64,000 bases of DNA from an uncultured Ezakiella sp. (lineage in GTDB: Bacteria > Bacillota > Clostridia > Tissierellales > Peptoniphilaceae): contig NZ_CALTVH010000002.1 in NCBI RefSeq assembly GCF_943913045.1, positions 1 through 64,000 on the forward strand. The letters are read 5' to 3'. Positions 9,929-20,100 of the stretch are shown one piece after another (position 1 is the first letter of the stretch; each line of letters begins with the position of its first letter). The notes under the pieces were generated by a model. That model was not told where the DNA came from. It did no database searches and saw only the letters and a program-made list of their open reading frames with translations. The position numbers and the translations under genes were made by a program.

Positions 9929-10419
9929 TAAAACCTCCTAAATATTTTTGACCTTTCGTACACATATAAAATTGCGTAGCCAAAAATGAATACACTCAGT
10001 GCTTCTCCTCCCATTATTCCTAAAACAGTAGTCCAATAAGGAATACCTGTGTAGTAACTAACCCAGATGCTAACTAAAAATCCATTTAGAACAACTGGAC
10101 TTAAAAATGCGATAAACTTGTTTTTAGCCTTTCTTGTAATTATGGCGGCAACAAGCGTTACTAGAGACCCGCATATTAGGTCTACTAATCCAAAACCCGA
10201 AACAGCCATTAAAATCAAGTTGCTGATAAAGCAGCCAACAAAAACTCCTGGTACAGCAGCAGCTTCAACAAATGGAAGCACTGTGAGTCCCTCCGCCAAG
10301 CGAAGCTGAACAGCTCCGAAAGTTAAACTGGCGGCAGGAATCATTTGAATTGCAATAAGAACCACATACATCGCCGCTATGAGTGCAGCCTTGGTTACAT
10401 ATTTTGTGTCATATCTCAT
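9928..10419 (-). CDS. queT: QueT-type ECF transporter substrate-binding component (queuosine precursor uptake)
   Basis: A 163-residue hydrophobic protein with about five membrane segments. The N-terminal KAALIAAMYVVL and the motif GAVQLRLAEGLTVLPF are typical of the QueT family of ECF S-components, which take up a 7-deazaguanine precursor of queuosine together with a shared EcfAAT module (not in this window). It sits 23 bp after rnjA, which leaves no room for the preQ1 riboswitch often found before queT, so it is expressed with the rnjA operon. The substrate is inferred from the family. Confidence 0.85.
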   Translation of the reverse strand: MRYDTKYVTKAALIAAMYVVLIAIQMIPAASLTFGAVQLRLAEGLTVLPFVEAAAVPGVFVGCFISNLILMAVSGFGLVDLICGSLVTLVAAIITRKAKNKFIAFLSPVVLNGFLVSIWVSYYTGIPYWTTVLGIMGGEALSVFIFGYAILYVYERSKIFRRF

Positions 10420-10442
10420 AATTCTCTCCTTAAATTAAATTT

Positions 10443-12095
10443 TTACACCTCTGTAAAGATTGTTAGAATCATTGGATTTCTACCTGTCGTACTCATCAAG
10501 TATTTGCGCAACTCATCTCTTATAGTAGTCTTCATAGTATTCCAATCATCGATTCCTCTATCTTGCAAGCTTTGAACAACAGACCTTAGCTTTCTCAGAA
10601 GCGATTCCATTATGTCCTCACTTTCCTTTACATATACAAAGCCTCGGCTAATTATATCAGGGCCTGCAAGTACTCTACCATCGTCAGCTGACAATGTAAG
10701 TGTAACAACAATAAGCCCGTCTTCTGATAAGTGTTTCCTATCACGTAAGACTATATTTCCAACATCGCCAACTCCAAGTCCGTCTACTAAGACGTCTTCG
10801 TTAGCAATATGGTCAACAACTTTCAAACTTCTCTTGGTAAGCTCCAAGACATCACCATTGGATTGGACAAAAATATTTTTCTTGTCCATGCCCATTTCCT
10901 GGGCAAGCAAAGCGTGGGTCTTGAGATGTTTAATCTCGCCATGAACAGGCATAAAGAACTTTGGCTTAACAAGTGCATGCATAAGTTTAATTTCATCTGC
11001 ACAAGCATGGCCAGATACGTGGATATTAGCAATCTTATCATAGATAACAGTTGCATCCTTGGCCATTAAATTATTTATGACAGCAGTTATTGATTTTTCA
11101 TTTCCAGGTATTGGATTAGCTGAAATTATAACTGTATCTTTGTTTGTCAGTTTAATCTTCTTGTGCTCATCATTAGCTATCCTTGTCAAAGCACTCATTG
11201 GTTCCCCTTGTGAACCCGTCATTACAATACAAACCTTGTTTGGTGGATAATTGTGAGCTTGATTTATATCAATCAAAGTCTTTTCTTTTATTTTAATATA
11301 TCCCATCTCAATAGCAGTGTTTGCTACATTTAACATGGATCTGCCCGAAAGAGCTACGAACCTATCGTGTTTTTCTGCAGCAGCAATAATTTGTTGGACC
11401 CTGTGCACATTTGATGCAAAAGTTGCAACCAAAATTCTGCCATCAGCCTTGGAAAATAATTCATTAAAGGTATCGCCAATAGTGGATTCGCTTAAAGTAT
11501 GCCCTTGCCTTTCAACATTTGTTGAATCTGCCAGCAAGAGAGAAACTCCCTTTTTACCAATTTCAGCTATTCTTGTTAAGTCTGGTCTAACGCCGTCAAT
11601 CGGCGTCAAATCAATTTTAAAGTCACCAGTTTGGAAAACAGTTCCTACTGGTGTGTACAAGGCAATAGCCGCAGAGTCAGGAATTGAGTGCGTGACAGCT
11701 ACAAACTCAGCTTTAAAAGCCCCTACATCTACTACATCTCCATAATTTACTTCATTAATATTTAAAGCTAAATTGAATTCCTTAACCTTGTTTCTAATAA
11801 GAGCACAAGTCAATTTTGTCGCATAAATTGGTGCATTAATTTGACTTAGTACATATGGTATAGCTCCAATATGGTCCTCGTGTCCATGCGTTATAAAAAA
11901 CGCTTTTACCTTGTGCTTATTTTCAATTAAATAACTAACATCGGGGATAACAATATCAATCCCCAACATCTCATCTCCTGGAAAGGTCATTCCGCAATCG
12001 ATAACTACAATCTGATCTTTATATTCATATGCTGTTATATTTTTACCGATCTCCTTGAGACCTCCAAGAGGAATAATCTTTACTCCGTTACTCAT
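10443..12095 (-). CDS. rnjA: Ribonuclease J
   Basis: 550 residues, the normal length for RNase J. The metallo-beta-lactamase motif HGHEDHIGA lies at residues 70-78, with further metal ligands in the VTHSIPDS and QTGDFKID segments, the beta-CASP region (TGSQGEP, SANPIPGNE) and the SGHA motif. RNase J is a 5'-3' exonuclease/endonuclease central to mRNA decay and rRNA maturation in Firmicutes. It starts at ATG 12095 with AGGAGG, 15 bp after the DUF1292 gene. A second RNase J paralogue (rnjB) is not in the window, so the A designation is by convention. Confidence 0.94.
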   Translation of the reverse strand: MSNGVKIIPLGGLKEIGKNITAYEYKDQIVVIDCGMTFPGDEMLGIDIVIPDVSYLIENKHKVKAFFITHGHEDHIGAIPYVLSQINAPIYATKLTCALIRNKVKEFNLALNINEVNYGDVVDVGAFKAEFVAVTHSIPDSAAIALYTPVGTVFQTGDFKIDLTPIDGVRPDLTRIAEIGKKGVSLLLADSTNVERQGHTLSESTIGDTFNELFSKADGRILVATFASNVHRVQQIIAAAEKHDRFVALSGRSMLNVANTAIEMGYIKIKEKTLIDINQAHNYPPNKVCIVMTGSQGEPMSALTRIANDEHKKIKLTNKDTVIISANPIPGNEKSITAVINNLMAKDATVIYDKIANIHVSGHACADEIKLMHALVKPKFFMPVHGEIKHLKTHALLAQEMGMDKKNIFVQSNGDVLELTKRSLKVVDHIANEDVLVDGLGVGDVGNIVLRDRKHLSEDGLIVVTLTLSADDGRVLAGPDIISRGFVYVKESEDIMESLLRKLRSVVQSLQDRGIDDWNTMKTTIRDELRKYLMSTTGRNPMILTIFTEV

Positions 12096-12110
12096 AATTC
12101 CTCCTAAATT

Positions 12111-12302
12111 TTAATTTAATAATTTTTTAATACTCTTATATTTCTCTTCTAACTTTCTTTCTTCCATTGGAAAGGGTCTGGTATAGATGGTGTTTCCCAC
12201 GCCATCTATTTCTACGCGCAAAAACAAGAGCTCATCTGACAAATCCTCAGCAGAAGATATAGCAATATACTCCTGTCCATTCAAATCAAAACGAGCTTGC
12301 AC
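12111..12302 (-). CDS. DUF1292 family small protein (YrzB-like)
   Basis: A 63-residue acidic protein of the DUF1292 family, which in Firmicutes sits next to ireB and ruvX, as here. No enzymatic motif is visible and the function is unknown. The only in-frame start after the upstream TAG is GTG 12302. A GGAGAG lies about 15 bp upstream, farther than usual, so translation may be weak. It is co-transcribed with ruvX (62 bp upstream) and rnjA (15 bp downstream). Confidence 0.75.
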   Translation of the reverse strand: MQARFDLNGQEYIAISSAEDLSDELLFLRVEIDGVGNTIYTRPFPMEERKLEEKYKSIKKLLN

Positions 12303-12364
12303 AAAATAATTTGTTGCCTCTCCATTCTAATTAAAAACAGCCAAACACTCTGGCATAAAATCTC

Positions 12365-12781
12365 CTAACTATTTCTTTTTATATATAGCTCTAAAATATA
12401 AGATGCAGCAAGTGCATCTTCATAACCCTTTTCCTTGCCTCTTTTAACATTCAAGGTCTTAAGTGTATTGTTTGCCATCTTGGATGTAAATCTCTCATCT
12501 ACAAACACTATCTCGCAATCAGTAGCCTTGCGTATGTTAGAGGTATATTTTTTAACTTTTTTTGCTTGTGGACCAAGCTCTCCATTTATGTCAAGTGGTA
12601 AACCTATTACAATAGTACCCACATTACGGTCTTCTATAATCTTTTGGAGCTCAGCCATGTCCTCTACTTTTGATTTTCTTTTGATAACACCAACGGGCAC
12701 ACAAATAATACCGCTAGGATCACTAGCAGCTACACCAATTGTGCTATCGCCAATATCTAGTCCGAGCATTGTCTTATTCAA
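12365..12781 (-). CDS. ruvX: Holliday junction resolvase-like protein RuvX/YqgF
   Basis: 138 residues with the RNase H-like YqgF fold: GLDIGDSTIGVA (first catalytic Asp), IVIGLP, VDERFTS (catalytic Glu) and the late Asp in KGYEDALAAS. The family acts in 16S rRNA 5'-end processing and possibly junction resolution. Start choice: TTG 12781 lies 10 nt after AAGGAG, whereas ATG 12769 would be 22 nt away, so the TTG start overlapping the ireB stop by 8 bp is favoured. Confidence 0.9.
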   Translation of the reverse strand: MNKTMLGLDIGDSTIGVAASDPSGIICVPVGVIKRKSKVEDMAELQKIIEDRNVGTIVIGLPLDINGELGPQAKKVKKYTSNIRKATDCEIVFVDERFTSKMANNTLKTLNVKRGKEKGYEDALAASYILELYIKRNS

Positions 12782-13025
12782 TATTTAAATACTCCTTCAA
12801 AATTGCTTCTAACAATTCATCTCTTTCCATTTTAACAATTTCATTTCTTGCATTGTTGTGACTAGTTATATATGTTGGATCTCCAGATAAAAAATATCCT
12901 ATAATTTGATTTACTGGTTGGTAACCTTTTTCTTCTAGAGCCTTGTAAACATTTTCCAAAATTTCCCTCGGCTCTGAATCTGTATCCTTCTTTGATACAA
13001 ACCTCATGGTTTGGTCGAAATCCAT
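12774..13025 (-). CDS. ireB: IreB family regulatory phosphoprotein
   Basis: 83 residues, matching IreB/UPF0297 (YrzL): it opens MDFDQTMRF and contains GYQPVNQIIGYFLSGDPTYI. In enterococci IreB is a substrate of the IreK Ser/Thr kinase and affects cephalosporin resistance; a role in cell-envelope signalling here is inferred. ATG 13025 is chosen over the upstream GTG 13034 because the ribosome site AAGAGG overlaps that GTG and is correctly spaced for the ATG. It is the first gene of the operon and lies downstream of a near-consensus promoter, divergent from the PBP. Confidence 0.9.
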   Translation of the reverse strand: MDFDQTMRFVSKKDTDSEPREILENVYKALEEKGYQPVNQIIGYFLSGDPTYITSHNNARNEIVKMERDELLEAILKEYLNIE

Positions 13026-13070
13026 ATCTTTCACCTCTTTTAAATTATTTTCAGTATATACATCGCTTTA

Positions 13071-13099
13071 ATTATAACATAATTTTAAATTAATGTCGA
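13071..13099 (-). promoter_or_regulatory. Sigma-A promoter of the ireB-mltG operon
   Basis: On the minus strand the -35 is TCGACA (5/6 to consensus) at 13099-13094, the spacer is 17 bp, and the -10 is a perfect TATAAT at 13076-13071. It lies about 45 bp upstream of ireB. Confidence 0.8.
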
Positions 13100-13163
13100 A
13101 TGGTTTTTTTATAAGTAAAATTTAAAAAGCCATTTTATAATCTCCACAATAATTTTAAGATTT

Positions 13164-13192
13164 TTGAAAAAAAATATTTTTTGTGTTATAAT
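13164..13192 (+). promoter_or_regulatory. Sigma-A promoter of the class A PBP gene
   Basis: -35 TTGAAA and -10 TATAAT are separated by exactly 17 bp, 35 bp before the start codon. It is divergent from the ireB promoter in the same intergenic region. Confidence 0.85.
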
Positions 13193-13227
13193 TAGCCTAC
13201 ATTTATAGATATAAAAAGGAGACTTAT

Positions 13228-16203
13228 ATGCCACATAGAAATAAGGTGCTGACACCTGGCAAGCTAATTATATACATTATATATATAGCCTTAATAGTAA
13301 CCATTGTATTGGGTAGCCTGCTTGCGCTATCAGTTGTTAGTATAATGAAAGAAGTTGATGAGGTTGATCCAAATATAATTGCCAACAACCTAACCGAGAC
13401 TTCCAAAATTTATGATTTAGATGGTAATTTAATAGAAAAAGTAGAAACTGCTGAATATAGAACGGTAATCGGCATTGAACAAATGCCAAAGCAATTAATC
13501 CAAGCCTTTCTGGCTATTGAAGACGAAAGATTCTATGAACACGACGGCGTTGATCTTATCGGAATTATGGCCAGTGTTCGCGACTCATTTTCTAGCGGAC
13601 AATTACGTGGTGGATCTACTATCACCCAGCAGCTTGTAAAAAACACTTACCTAACAAACGAAAGAAAGTTAAAGCGTAAAATTCATGAAATAACCATGTC
13701 CATTGACCTTGAAAAGAAAATGTCCAAGGACCAAACAATCGAGGCCTATTTAAATACAGTCTCTCTTGGACAAAATGCTTACGGTGTCGAAGAGGCTGCT
13801 CAAACTTACTTTTCAAAATCAGCCAAGGACTTAAACCTAGTTGAGTGCGCCATGCTAGCAGGAGTTGTAAAATCTCCTACTAAGTATCCACCCTACAAAA
13901 GAGTTAGCCCCGAACACTTCGATCCAAACACCATGGAAAAAGTGGGCTTTATTGAACTCTTAAACCAAAACTACGTCCTTGTCTATAACGAAGAAAATGA
14001 ACAAAGAACCAATGTCGTACTTTCTCAAATGCTAAAGTACGGTAAAATTACCCAAGAAGAATACAATCAGGCTATGAGTATCGATAGAAAAACACTCATC
14101 AAACCTGGTGAAACCAAAACAACAGATATCACCAACTACTTTACTGACTATGTATTGAAACAAGTTGAGCAAGACCTCATGGATAAATATGGTTGGAGCA
14201 AAAAAATTGCTCAAAACAAAATTTTTTATGGCGGTATTCAGATATATTCCACAATAAATATCGGCTATCAAAAAATTATGGAAGATGCCTACAAAAACTT
14301 TGTAGAAATCTTATTTGGTAATACCGATAATATGAGAGCTCCAATTATTTTGGATACTAAAGCCGATGCATACGGAAACCTAATTGACTCAAACGGAAAC
14401 TTCATCTACCTATCTAAAGACAATTTAATTGTCCAAAATAGCGATGATATTTACTTGGCTCCCGGTGAATGGAGATATGATGATAAGGGTAACCTCTGTA
14501 TCAAGTCCAACAAGTTAAAAGCTTACAATTCAAATATTGATATCCTCGATTACTATACAATTGATGAAAAAAAGACACTTGTAACACATATTGTCGGCAG
14601 CTTACCTATAGCTAAAGATGATTTCTGGGTTGAAAATGGCGAGATAGTCATAGGCTCAAAAGCTATAGTAAACAACGACAAGCTCTTTAAAAATAATGGT
14701 GACTACCTCCACATAGATGGCAGCCAAGTCTACAGAAATAAAAAAGGCGTTCCTCAACCACAATCTGCCATGATAATTATCGACTATCATACAGGACATA
14801 TCCTTGCCATGATAGGTGGTAGAGATGTTGATGGTAACAGATTCTTAAACAGAGCTACAGATAGCCACAGGCAACCGGGTTCTACTATAAAACCAGTAAG
14901 CGTTTACCTGCCAGCACTTGAAAATGGATACACTGCTGCCAGTCCAATCGATGACGTGCCAATAGTTGTAAATGGAAAAATATGGCCAAACAACTGGTAT
15001 CTTGGATTTAGAGGTATGCATAGTCTCAGATATGCTGTAGAACAATCTATAAACGTAAGTGCAGTTAAAGTTTTAAATGCCATGGGCACAAACAAAGTTG
15101 TCCCTTACTTGGAGAAGATGGGCATCATCGATACCGAACACCCAGACCGCGATTCATTTGTAAGCGCATCTGAGAATAGAGAAGTAAACGATGAAAACGC
15201 ATCCAGCTTGGCACTTGGCGGTATGACAAATGGTCTATCACCACTAGCACTGACAGCAGCTTTTGGAACTATAGCAAATGATGGCGTCTACCTGAAGCCA
15301 ACATCTTATACAAAAGTTATTGATAGCGATGGCACTACCCTTCTCGAATACACAGAGAACCCAGTACGTGCTGCCCAACCACAAACTGCTTATGTAATGA
15401 AAGATATCTTAAGAACGGTTGTAACCCGCGGCCTTGGAACCAGAGCACAAATCCCTGGCCAAGTAGTTGCAGGTAAAACAGGTACCACTCAATATACAGC
15501 AGACCTATGGTTCTCAGGCTTTACAGACTACTATGTTGCAAGCACATGGATAGGTAGTGATAGTCCAAAGATAACTATGAAGCAAAACTCAATGATTGCA
15601 GCTCAACTATTCCAATATGTAATGAGCCAAGTCCATGAAGGCCTGCCAAGTGTGACCCAGTTTACAGAACCTGAAGGCATTGTCCGAGCTTCTGTATGTA
15701 CCATGTCTGGCAAAGCTCCAAATGAATTTTGCTCCAGCGATCCCCGTGGAACTGTAATTACTGAAATCTTTGTCAAAGGAACAGAACCAACAGCCCCATG
15801 TGACGCCCACGTAGAAGTAGAAATATGTACAGAATCCAACATGCTAGCCAATGACTTCTGCCCAGAGGAAACCAGGACCAAGGTCGTACGTGTTCAAACC
15901 ACACCTCCATACGATCCAGTGTCTCATGGCGGCGTAATCCCAAGCGACATGCAATATAGGGTCCCAACACAAACATGTGATATCCACAATGAATCCAATA
16001 CTGGCGAAAGCAATATAATAGATATATTAAATCCAGATGGTGAGAATAGCGATGGAGAGTACGATATAAATGATTTGAATAATAATAATAATAATAGTGA
16101 AAATCATATAGACCTGATCGATCCTAATGAGAAACCAGGCGATCAGAATAATGAAAATCCTGATCAAAACGATCCGCCGGACACAATAGATTTATTACAA
16201 TAA
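13228..16203 (+). CDS. Class A penicillin-binding protein (PBP1A-type)
   Basis: A 991-residue bifunctional cell-wall synthase. A membrane anchor (about residues 13-40) is followed by the GT51 glycosyltransferase domain (EDERFYEHDG at 98-107, then GGSTITQQLVKN). The penicillin-binding transpeptidase domain has STIK with Ser near 552, SIN near 607 and KTGT near 750. The region between the domains is long, and the tail after residue 900 carries two cysteine-containing repeat-like segments and an Asn/Asp/Glu-rich low-complexity end. It polymerises and crosslinks peptidoglycan at the outer face of the membrane. AAAAGGAG precedes ATG 13228. It is a single-gene unit with its own promoter and terminator. 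The acidic tail is probably disordered. Confidence 0.95.
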   Translation: MPHRNKVLTPGKLIIYIIYIALIVTIVLGSLLALSVVSIMKEVDEVDPNIIANNLTETSKIYDLDGNLIEKVETAEYRTVIGIEQMPKQLIQAFLAIEDERFYEHDGVDLIGIMASVRDSFSSGQLRGGSTITQQLVKNTYLTNERKLKRKIHEITMSIDLEKKMSKDQTIEAYLNTVSLGQNAYGVEEAAQTYFSKSAKDLNLVECAMLAGVVKSPTKYPPYKRVSPEHFDPNTMEKVGFIELLNQNYVLVYNEENEQRTNVVLSQMLKYGKITQEEYNQAMSIDRKTLIKPGETKTTDITNYFTDYVLKQVEQDLMDKYGWSKKIAQNKIFYGGIQIYSTINIGYQKIMEDAYKNFVEILFGNTDNMRAPIILDTKADAYGNLIDSNGNFIYLSKDNLIVQNSDDIYLAPGEWRYDDKGNLCIKSNKLKAYNSNIDILDYYTIDEKKTLVTHIVGSLPIAKDDFWVENGEIVIGSKAIVNNDKLFKNNGDYLHIDGSQVYRNKKGVPQPQSAMIIIDYHTGHILAMIGGRDVDGNRFLNRATDSHRQPGSTIKPVSVYLPALENGYTAASPIDDVPIVVNGKIWPNNWYLGFRGMHSLRYAVEQSINVSAVKVLNAMGTNKVVPYLEKMGIIDTEHPDRDSFVSASENREVNDENASSLALGGMTNGLSPLALTAAFGTIANDGVYLKPTSYTKVIDSDGTTLLEYTENPVRAAQPQTAYVMKDILRTVVTRGLGTRAQIPGQVVAGKTGTTQYTADLWFSGFTDYYVASTWIGSDSPKITMKQNSMIAAQLFQYVMSQVHEGLPSVTQFTEPEGIVRASVCTMSGKAPNEFCSSDPRGTVITEIFVKGTEPTAPCDAHVEVEICTESNMLANDFCPEETRTKVVRVQTTPPYDPVSHGGVIPSDMQYRVPTQTCDIHNESNTGESNIIDILNPDGENSDGEYDINDLNNNNNNSENHIDLIDPNEKPGDQNNENPDQNDPPDTIDLLQ

Positions 16204-16211
16204 AATTTTTA

Positions 16212-16245
16212 AAATAACTGCTTTTAAAAAGCAGTTATTTTTTTT
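16212..16245 (+). terminator. Intrinsic terminator of the PBP gene
   Basis: The stem AATAACTGCTTTT/AAAAGCAGTTATT is followed by a T-run, 10 bp after the stop codon. Confidence 0.9.
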
Positions 16246-16261
16246 AATCCAATAAAAAGTG

Positions 16262-16290
16262 TTGACAATGACAAATATATAGTCTATAAT
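16262..16290 (+). promoter_or_regulatory. Consensus sigma-A promoter of rpsD
   Basis: TTGACA and TATAAT, both perfect, are separated by exactly 17 bp. The short leader (about 45 nt) is too small for an obvious autoregulatory fold of the Bacillus S4 type. Confidence 0.92.
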
Positions 16291-16341
16291 AAACAATGAA
16301 TACCGCGGCAAATCCAATTAAGGAAAGGTGATTCAAATATT

Positions 16342-16932
16342 ATGAGTAGTTTTTACGGACCAAGAGTGAAGGTTGTAAGACGTTTAGGTCTTAATGTATT
16401 TAACCTTCCAAAAGCAAACAATGGAATGAAAAAAGGAGCTGCACGTTCTGATAAAAAATTATCAAACTACGGTGAACAACTCCTAGAAAAGCAAAGACTA
16501 AGAGCCTACTATCAAGTACCAGAAAACCAAATGCTAATGTACTTTGATAAGGCAAGAAAATCAAAAGAACAAACAGGTCACGCACTTGTTAAACTTCTTG
16601 AAACAAGACTAGACAACATGGTTTACAGAGCTGGCTTTGCATCATCAATTCGTCAAGCAAGACAAATGGTAGTACACGGACACATCCATGTAAACGGACA
16701 CAAAATTGACCGTCCAAGCTATCAAATCGAAGTTGGTGATGAAATCTCATTAAGAGAAAAAAGCCGTTCAAACGAAATGTTCAAAGAAAATTTCGCTGGC
16801 CAAGCTTCCCCATATCCATACATTACAAAGGATGAAAATAAATTTTCAGCTAAGCTTGTCAAAGCTCCAGAAAGAGAAGAAATCCCAGTTGAAATTCAAG
16901 ACGTTCTTGTTGTTGAATACTATTCACACTAA
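16342..16932 (+). CDS. rpsD: 30S ribosomal protein S4
   Basis: 196 residues. The S4 N-terminal domain carries GPRVKVVRRLG and GEQLLEKQRLRAYY; the RNA-binding S4 domain has RLDNMVYRAGFASSIRQARQ and VHGHIHVNGHK. No zinc-binding cysteines are present, so this is the cysteine-free form. S4 nucleates assembly of the 30S body. The gene is alone with its own strong promoter and terminator, as in Bacillus, rather than in the alpha operon. Confidence 0.97.
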   Translation: MSSFYGPRVKVVRRLGLNVFNLPKANNGMKKGAARSDKKLSNYGEQLLEKQRLRAYYQVPENQMLMYFDKARKSKEQTGHALVKLLETRLDNMVYRAGFASSIRQARQMVVHGHIHVNGHKIDRPSYQIEVGDEISLREKSRSNEMFKENFAGQASPYPYITKDENKFSAKLVKAPEREEIPVEIQDVLVVEYYSH

Positions 16933-16963
16933 AAATAACTCCCTTGTGGAGTTATTTTTTTAC
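16932..16963 (+). terminator. Intrinsic terminator of rpsD
   Basis: Stem AATAACTCC/GGAGTTATT plus T7, starting directly at the stop codon. Confidence 0.92.
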
Positions 16964-17103
16964 ATAAAATTAAATAATTAAATCATACACCCTCGCACCT
17001 CTTCCCTGTTAATATATAATGTTTAATAAATATTAATACCGCCCTAGCCTTTGATTATAATAATATTAAATAATCTTATCATTAGAAAAATATGATAAAT
17101 TAC

Positions 17104-17132
17104 TTGTAATAAAGTTCCCCTAAGGCTATAAT
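17104..17132 (+). promoter_or_regulatory. Probable promoter of the coiled-coil surface protein
   Basis: A weak -35 (TTGTAA) lies 17 bp from a perfect TATAAT; the start codon follows 44 bp later behind GGAGG. The rest of the 213-bp intergenic stretch after the rpsD terminator is AT-rich with no other clear signal. Confidence 0.6.
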
Positions 17133-17176
17133 TATATTGTGTATAAACATATTTAATTAAAGCAGGAGGAATATTT

Positions 17177-20100
17177 ATGAACCAGAACAATAAGAAGAAA
17201 ATATTAAAGAAAGTATGTGCCTATGCCCTATCTCTAATAATGTTATTGTCATACTTTACGAATCTAACAGTATTAAAAGCGTCACCTACAGTAGAAGAAC
17301 CTACTGTCGTTAATACTTATTTCGGAGATAAAATTGTTAGAGGTAGATTTTTAATGAAAGAGGGTTATGAAGCTCCCTATACTAAAGGTATAATCCACTT
17401 GACCCTAAAAGACGCCAATGGGAATGTAAAATTAAATAAAACTTTCAATCCAGATCCAAATACATCTTCAAGGGAATGGGAGATTGATTTAGGTCAAGAA
17501 ATAGAGCCAGATGATACTATAATTGTAATACAAGAGTTTAAGGGGGAATTTTCAAAAGAAGTCATCGTAACACCTGGAATGCGTCTGTCTTACAAATATA
17601 AAGATCAATTGGTAATGCCAGCTGGTGACTTTTTGCGGGAAAATCCATCTAGTTTATTTTTAAGAGATGATGAAAAAAATGAACTTTTGGAAATGGTTAA
17701 AAAAGCTAACCCATCAATCGCAAATGATATAATAGAAGTCAACGCAACTATCAAAGATAAAAGCAAGGCCTATATAACAATTACTTATAGAGATCACTCA
17801 AAGAGTGAGTCCATACTAGCTGAAAATCTAATAATAAAACCATTTACCGAACACTCAAGAGGAGCTTCATTAAATAAAATTCTTGTTACAGATAGAACTA
17901 TATCTGGCCAAGTATTAGGAGAGGGACCTTTTGAAAATTTAAAAGCCCAGCTTCTAATTACTTTTAAGCCTGCCGATGAGCCAAATTTGTACAATGAAAA
18001 AAGATGTATAGTTAGTGGCTTAAACAGTGGTAAATTAGTAAATGTAGATATTGAACCAAATACCGGTAAGTTTGTATATCATTTAAATGAAAATGATGAT
18101 AAGCGATTTAAAATTAATACTTATGTATCTGTGTTAGTCAAAGAAAAGCACAAATTTAATTCGTGTGCATCAGTTGAAATTCTTCCGGCTTTACCAGATA
18201 AAATAGGAGTTAAAAATCCTAGAAAATTAACTGATGATGACAAGGCCCAAATAGATACAGCCCTAAGAAATGCAAATATGGTAAATGGAGGTTCTAAACT
18301 CTCAATAATAAAGAATGGTGTTTATGTATACCCTTCTCTAATAGATTTTGATGATAATGGTGATATTAGAATAATAAATCCTGATCATGTAGAATATGAA
18401 TCTACTCCTGCTAGTCCCCGTGTACCTAAAAAAAATAATAAGGGGCAATATATTTTAATTAATAAAAAAAATCTGGAAGTAATAACTATTGAAATAGAAA
18501 AACTTATAAAAATCTTAGAGCCAGATGCTCCAAAGATTGAAAATAATGGTAGTGAGCTGGTTATTAGTCCAAATTTAGAAATGGATACAGATGCTAAGAA
18601 AATATTTGTGACATTTATCGATAAAAATAATAAAGAAAATACCGTCATTGCAATTAGATCCTTAGTTAATGGACAAGCTGAATGGACATTAGATGATCCT
18701 AGCTTCAATCCAAATATAAATGTAAATAGTAATGGTTGTATAAGCATTCCTACAGATATAATTAAATTAAACAGCTTTGTAACATCTTATGTTGAAGACG
18801 AAGGCGGATTGGCAGAAGATGATAAAGCATTAGCTTCAAAAAAATCTCAATTGAAAATTGTAAAAAAATGTAAGCTAAGCTATGATTCTGGTCAAGGCAC
18901 AGGCACAGTAAGTGACGAGCTAATAGATTCTGGAACAAAATATACATTAGCTGATAGCCTATTTACACCGCCAAAATATAAAAAATTTAGTCATTGGATG
19001 GTTGCTTCTGAAGTCAAAAATCCAGGCGATGAAATAGAAATAAATGATGACACTGTTATTAAAGCTATCTACAAATATATTGTTGATCCAAAAATAAGTC
19101 AAATTGAAACTATAGTTGGCCACCCCATTGATTACAGTATGTATAAAAACGCTTTATCAGAACTTCCCCAGGGCGTGACTGTTGAACAGATTAAGGTTTT
19201 AAAAGCTCCTAACATCCTAGAAGTTGGCAATACCACATCTGAAATAGAGGTTGTATTCTCTAACGAACATTACAGAACCCTTGTGGTGCCAGTTAACGTA
19301 AAAGCTGATTCAAAGGACGATAAAATTCAAAATTTAGAAATAGAATTAAGTAAGCTAAAAACAAAACTCGAGGAAGTTAATGCTACTATCTTGGAGAATA
19401 ATAAAAGAATTAAAGATCTAAATAGCAAGATTTCTGAACTTGAAACTGAAAAAACAGCAGACAAAAGAGCCTACGAAAAAGCAAAAACTGAACTAGAGAC
19501 AAAACTTAAAGAATCACAAATTTCCCTTAAAGAAAAAGAAGAAGAGCTCGATGATATAAAAAATAAATTAGAAAAAGCTAATAAGGAGTTGTCTGAAGAA
19601 AAAAATAAGGCCGCTTCCCTATCTGAGCAAGTAAAAACTAAAGATGAAAAAATCACAAGCTTAGAAAAAGAAATCAATGAACTTAAAGCTCAATTAGAAA
19701 ATACTAATAAAAACAAGGCTAACTTAATTGCAGAATACCAAGCAAAAATTAAAGAAAAAGAAGCTGAAATTGCAAGATTAAATTCTGAGAAAAAGGACCT
19801 TGCAGACCAACTTCAATCTGAAAATACCAAAAATGAAAATCTTGAAAAACAGCTAATTGAATTAAATGCAAAAGTTGAGCAAACAGATAAAGATTTAAAA
19901 AATGCAAACGAAAAAATCAACGATTTAGAAAAACAACTGGCGGCTGAAAAAGAAATAAATAAAAATCTAACAGAAGAAATTAGCAAATTATCTGAAGATT
20001 TAAAATCAAAAACAAGTGAAGTTGATGCATTGACTTCAAAAGTTTCAGACCTTGCAAATCAAATTGATAAACTTACTTTTGAGAAAAATAAAAATAAAGA

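Noticed and set aside
10420..10442. preQ1 riboswitch upstream of queT
   Set aside because: Only 23 bp separate rnjA and queT, and they contain just the ribosome site.
16069..16101. AAT/AAC triplet run near the end of the PBP gene as a possible phase-variation tract
   Set aside because: The run encodes Asn in frame within a disordered acidic tail; changes in triplet number would not shift the frame, so switching is unlikely.
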